Positions 6,195-9,130 of a DNA stretch of 9,130 nt are shown piece after piece. The position numbers and the translations under genes were made by a program. The notes beneath the pieces are model-generated. The model was not told the DNA's origin. It ran no database searches and saw only the letters and a program-made list of their open reading frames with translations. The DNA is from DATIRA01 sp964553405 (GTDB taxonomy: Bacteria; Pseudomonadota; Gammaproteobacteria; Steroidobacterales; Steroidobacteraceae): the NCBI GenBank assembly GCA_964553405.1, contig CAZKLS010000110.1:1-9130 (forward strand), in the 5' to 3' direction. Every line of letters begins with the position of its first letter. Position 1 is the stretch's first letter.

Positions 6195-7262
6195 TCAAGG
6201 ACTCTCGATCAGGTAACCCTTGTCCCGCAGCTGCCCGAGCCATCCGTCGGGGTCCAGGATCTGCCCGATCCTGAGCATGGCCACCGTGGAAGCGTTCCGT
6301 TCGAGCGCCTCCTCCGCCGCAGCCACCCAGCGCGCCTCGAGGCGCTCGGGCCAGTCCGCGTACCCTCGATCCTGCATCAACTCGGCGTTCATCACGGCTT
6401 CGATGCAGGCGCTTGCGTTGTCCACGTGTGTCAGCTCCCGCAGCCTGGCAACGTCCCCCGTCGCCCATGCGTTGGCGCGCAGCCGCATCAGGTCGAGGTC
6501 GGACTCCAGTCGCTCGATCGTCTTCGCGAAGCACTCGAGGTCGTCGAGCGGCGTCTGCTTGAAGTCCCGGATCGCCTCGCGAGGTTTCTCGAGCTTCACC
6601 TCGAGTTCGGGAGTGACCACCTCGATCTTCGCCCTGCGCGCGAGCTTCTTCACCGCCGGCCAGACCGTACCGCCGGGGTCGAGTCCCGATTCGCGCAGCG
6701 CGCTTCGGTAGAGTTCCGCGGCCGCGAAGATGGGCCGCCATTTCTCGACGTCGTCGTCCGGGCCGATGTAGCGCTCCTTCAGCGGTCGCCAGCGGGCGTA
6801 CAGTTCAGCGGGAACCAGATCCTGCAGCCGCTCGCCGCCGGGGTTGCTGCGCACGCCGATCAGCGACGGCAGCAGCGTGAGCCCGCCGAGCGGGCCGAGC
6901 TTCGCACTCATCGCGGGCGGTGCGATCAGTTGCTGCGACTCCGCGAGCCTGGCCTCGAGCTCGGCCGACCGCCAGCGCATCTTCTTCGGCAGCGGGCCGT
7001 GCGTGCCGAGTATCCACAGCACGTGGCCTTCGGCGTCCGACGGACGCGTCACTTTCCAAAGGCCCGGACCGGGTTGCTCGCCGGTGACCAGAACCTCCTC
7101 GAGGCGCGGCTCGGGTGCCTGCGATGCGCCGTCCGCAGCCGGTTCGGCAAACGCCGCCGTCCGGGCGAGCGCGAATGCGAGCGCACAGAGCCCGACGCCG
7201 CGCAGCGTCGGCGTGCGCCTTCGCGGCCGATGCTGCAGCTGGAGGGGTCGATCCGCGATCAT
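6195..7262 (-). CDS. TraB/GumN-family exported protein, degenerate histidine motifs
   Basis: A 355-residue protein with a signal peptide: a basic N-region (Arg-rich 12-21), a hydrophobic stretch about 23-38, and a likely cleavage after AFA at 39. The mature part resembles the TraB/GumN (Tiki-like) family: GLWKV at 67-71, VLWILGTHGPLP at 81-92, MRWRS at 95-99, WATGD at 266-270, and the C-terminal LDPDGWLGQLRDKGY at 336-350. In metalloprotease-like members the first motif is GTxH and the C-terminal one contains GH; here they read GTHG and IGQ, so the metal site may be lost. Location is probably the periplasm; the function is unknown. The ATG start has GGAG 6 bases upstream. It follows the DUF1801 gene by 22 bases and is probably co-transcribed with it. 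GC content and codon use look like the neighbours'. Family assignment is from memory of the motifs. Confidence 0.8.
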   Translation of the reverse strand: MIADRPLQLQHRPRRRTPTLRGVGLCALAFALARTAAFAEPAADGASQAPEPRLEEVLVTGEQPGPGLWKVTRPSDAEGHVLWILGTHGPLPKKMRWRSAELEARLAESQQLIAPPAMSAKLGPLGGLTLLPSLIGVRSNPGGERLQDLVPAELYARWRPLKERYIGPDDDVEKWRPIFAAAELYRSALRESGLDPGGTVWPAVKKLARRAKIEVVTPELEVKLEKPREAIRDFKQTPLDDLECFAKTIERLESDLDLMRLRANAWATGDVARLRELTHVDNASACIEAVMNAELMQDRGYADWPERLEARWVAAAEEALERNASTVAMLRIGQILDPDGWLGQLRDKGYLIESP

Positions 7263-7284
7263 TCGACGCTCCCGACTGCGACGC

Positions 7285-7728
7285 TCAGCGGCGGCTCGCC
7301 TGGTGCCGCCGGATGAACTCCTCGGGCGTAGTGCTGCCGATCTCGGCTGCGATCGCCGTCATCTCGAGGTCGTCCAGGGTCCGGAAGCGAATGCAGGACT
7401 TGCCCATGTCGATGCGCTTGCCGGCACGGGCGAAAGCCTCGCGCAAGCGCTGCGCACGGGCCTGCTCCATGTAGATGCCGGTCAGGTACAGCGAGTAGTT
7501 GTGCTTCTGCGCAGCCAGCGCGACGTACATCAGCGGCCTGCCGTTGTAGGTCTCCGGAAAGCGTGCAAGGGGAATCCCGTAGGTGATCATGCCGAAGTCC
7601 ATCGCCTCGCGGTAACCCTTCGGCAGGTGGGCCCGGATCAGCCTGCGGACGGCGGCGACGACCCGCCGCCGCTCCGGCGGAAGGCTCGCCAGGTACTCAG
7701 TCACCGTCGCTGCGCTGCTCGAGACCAT
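7285..7728 (-). CDS. DUF1801 (YdhG-like) protein
   Basis: A 147-residue soluble protein without signal peptide or membrane segment. It has the pattern of the DUF1801 family: an N-terminal helical part TVTEYLASLPPERRRVV (8-24) followed by a helix ending LPKGYREAMDFGMITYGIP at 35-53, a central strand pair MYVALAAQKHNYSLYL, and GKSCIRFRTLDDL near 109-121. Members are small proteins of unproven biochemical role, some annotated as iron chaperone-like; nothing here confirms that. The ATG at 7728 is preceded only by a weak GAGCGA. It is the first gene of a minus-strand pair with the TraB/GumN-like gene, and divergent from the amidohydrolase across 104 bases. Confidence 0.8.
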   Translation of the reverse strand: MVSSSAATVTEYLASLPPERRRVVAAVRRLIRAHLPKGYREAMDFGMITYGIPLARFPETYNGRPLMYVALAAQKHNYSLYLTGIYMEQARAQRLREAFARAGKRIDMGKSCIRFRTLDDLEMTAIAAEIGSTTPEEFIRRHQASRR

Positions 7729-7752
7729 TTGTCGCTCGATGCCACCGGTTCA

Positions 7753-7779
7753 CAGGCCCGTGCCGCGGCAAGGCACCTG
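7753..7779. repeat. Imperfect inverted repeat in the divergent spacer
   Basis: In the 104-base gap between the DUF1801 and amidohydrolase genes, GTGCC (7760-7764) faces GGCAC (7772-7776), flanked by CAG and CTG (7753-7755, 7777-7779) with an unpaired GCCC on one side. A perfect 10-base palindrome TGCCGCGGCA sits at 7761-7770. It could be a regulator site or chance in GC-rich DNA. There is no T run, so it is not a terminator. Confidence 0.35.
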
Positions 7780-7832
7780 TCTACTGTACTTCGGCGCGCG
7801 CAACGACACGCGGTTTTCGCTAATCTCCCGCC

Positions 7833-9130
7833 ATGACTGACGGTTGGCAGACGCTGATCCGCGACGCGCTGGTGTTCGACGGCACCGGTGCGCAGCCCCG
7901 CCTGGAGGATCTGGCGATCGCCGGGGGTCGCGTCGCGGCGCGCGGCCCCGGGCTCGACACCGCGCGCGCGGAACGCGTGATCGACGCCGAGGGCCGCTGG
8001 CTGATGCCGGGACTGCTGGACATCCACACGCACCTCGACCTCGAGGTCGAACTCGCGCCCGGGCTGCCCGAGTCCGTCCGGCACGGGACCACGACCGTCG
8101 TGGTCGGCAACTGCAGCCTCGGAACGGTGTTCGGCTCGCAGCGAAGGAACGGCGAGGACCCGATCCTCGACTGCTTCACGCGTGTCGAGAACATTCCGAA
8201 ATCCGTGCTGCGCAAGGTCGTCGACCGCATGGACTGGCAGACCAGCGGTGAGTACCTCGACCACCTGGCCGGGTTGCCGCTGGGTCCCAACATCGTCCCG
8301 CTGGTGCCGCATTCGATGTTGCGCGTCGAGGTGATGGGCACCGCGGCGGCGGTCAGCCGCGAACCCGCGCCCGCGGAACTCGCGCGCATGGGCGAGCTGC
8401 TCGAGGAGGCGCTGCGCCAGGGATACGCAGGTTTCTCGACGGATGCGATCCCGTTCCATTACCTGGCCAACGCGCCGCACACGGACAGGCGCATCCCGGC
8501 CCAGTACGCGACGCGGCGGGAACTGAAGTCGCTGCTCCGCGTCGTCCGCGACTACGACCGCGTCTGGCAATGCACGCCGGACATCGAGCACCGGGTCGGC
8601 ACCGTACTGCGCTTCCTGTTCACCAGCGGGCGCCTGTACGGCCGCCCGCTCAGGACCTCGGCGCTGACCGCCATCGACCTCGCCCACGACCGCAATACCT
8701 GGAAACTCTTCCCGCTGATCGCGGGCGCGCTGAATTCGCGCCTGCTCGACGGTCGCTTTCACTTCCAGGTGCTGGGCACACCGTTCCGCATGTACGCCGA
8801 GGGCGCGATCTGCCCGATCTTCGAGGAGTTCGAGTCCTCCCGGATGCTGATGGCCTGCGACATCGAGCAGGCGGCGCGGCGGCGCGAGATCATGCAGAAC
8901 GAGAGCTTTGGCGAGCTGTTCGTGCGCGAGTGGCACGATCCCCGCCTGGTGTCCACGTTCAACCGCGATCTCGATTCGCTGAACGTCGAGCGCTGTCCCG
9001 TCGGCGAGTGGCAAGGGGAGACGCTCGGGGCGATCTACCGCCGCCTGCTGCGTTTCCAGTCGGGCGACCGCGCGAGCGCGCGCTCGCCGGCCGAGGCCGA
9101 GGCGCTCGGGTCCTTTCCCGACCCGATCGG
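7833..9130 (+). CDS. N-acyl-D-amino-acid deacylase-type amidohydrolase, 3' end cut by window edge
   Basis: A metal-dependent amidohydrolase of the D-aminoacylase group; members hydrolyse N-acyl-D-amino acids or related cyclic amides, but the substrate here is unknown. I translated the frame by hand: 432 codons are open to the edge with no stop, of a usual ~480-580. Seen: the beta-sandwich start LIRDALVFDGTGA (8-20), the metal motif PGLLDIHTHLD (59-69) with His65 and His67, HGTTTVVVGNCSLG (84-97) with the family's Cys94 ligand, VPHSMLRVEVMG (158-169), and GYAGFSTDAIPFHY (197-210). The second-half His ligands of classical D-aminoacylase (SHxR- and SHxK-type motifs) are not evident; VWQCTPDIEH stands where the first would be expected. 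No signal peptide. No Shine-Dalgarno site precedes ATG 7833; TAATCT ends 6 bases before it, so a leaderless transcript is possible. Confidence 0.85.
   Translation, partial: MTDGWQTLIRDALVFDGTGAQPRLEDLAIAGGRVAARGPGLDTARAERVIDAEGRWLMPGLLDIHTHLDLEVELAPGLPESVRHGTTTVVVGNCSLGTVFGSQRRNGEDPILDCFTRVENIPKSVLRKVVDRMDWQTSGEYLDHLAGLPLGPNIVPLVPHSMLRVEVMGTAAAVSREPAPAELARMGELLEEALRQGYAGFSTDAIPFHYLANAPHTDRRIPAQYATRRELKSLLRVVRDYDRVWQCTPDIEHRVGTVLRFLFTSGRLYGRPLRTSALTAIDLAHDRNTWKLFPLIAGALNSRLLDGRFHFQVLGTPFRMYAEGAICPIFEEFESSRMLMACDIEQAARRREIMQNESFGELFVREWHDPRLVSTFNRDLDSLNVERCPVGEWQGETLGAIYRRLLRFQSGDRASARSPAEAEALGSFPDPI

Noticed and set aside
7701..9014. 437-codon minus-strand frame over the amidohydrolase
   Set aside because: It is antisense to a plus-strand frame with clear HTH, GNC and VPH motifs, and its Arg/Ala/Val-rich translation has no recognisable domain.
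1..9130. A new defence, mobile or CRISPR-like system
   Set aside because: No direct-repeat/spacer array, nuclease, helicase, transposase, integrase or toxin-antitoxin pair is visible on either strand; the window is metabolic and housekeeping-like.

Overview
The window is about 70% GC, densely packed, with short intergenic spaces and good Shine-Dalgarno sites on several genes. It looks like chromosomal DNA of a high-GC proteobacterium. A gammaproteobacterium of the Xanthomonadales/Nevskiales/Steroidobacter kind is my guess, from the trpEGDC order and the style of the TraB/GumN-like protein, but no marker gene here proves it. I see no tRNA, rRNA, transposase, phage gene or CRISPR array.

Positions 1-4750, minus strand: a tryptophan biosynthesis operon read right to left, trpL-trpE-trpG-trpD-trpC-trpF. 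trpF is cut by the left edge. The control region is unusually complete to the eye. It has a sigma70-type promoter (TTGACG, 17 bp, GATACT), an 18-residue leader peptide with three consecutive Trp codons, an antiterminator pairing that begins at the leader stop codon, and a 10-bp GC-rich terminator hairpin followed by a T run. This is ribosome-mediated attenuation. trpE/trpG and trpG/trpD overlap by 1 and 4 bases and are probably translationally coupled. The trpD-trpC junction is different: a 134-base spacer carries an 11-unit heptanucleotide tandem repeat (consensus AGGRACT on the plus strand), and trpC has no visible Shine-Dalgarno site.

Positions 4740-6191, plus strand: a PLP-dependent class-III aminotransferase related to glutamate-1-semialdehyde aminomutase, divergent from the trp operon; its substrate is unknown. 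It ends 3 bases before the stop of a convergent gene.

Positions 6195-7728, minus strand: a probable two-gene unit, a DUF1801 protein followed by an exported TraB/GumN-family protein whose usual histidine motifs look degenerate.

Positions 7833-9130, plus strand: the first 432 codons of an N-acyl-D-amino-acid deacylase-type amidohydrolase, cut by the right edge, with no Shine-Dalgarno site.

The trp genes work together: TrpE and TrpG make anthranilate from chorismate and glutamine, TrpD adds phosphoribosyl, TrpF isomerises the product and TrpC closes the indole ring. trpB and trpA are not in view and may lie beyond the left edge. I found no demonstrable new defence or mobile system. The most unusual items are the heptamer array inside the operon, the near-leaderless trpL, the altered active-site motifs of TrpF, and the unassigned divergent aminotransferase.
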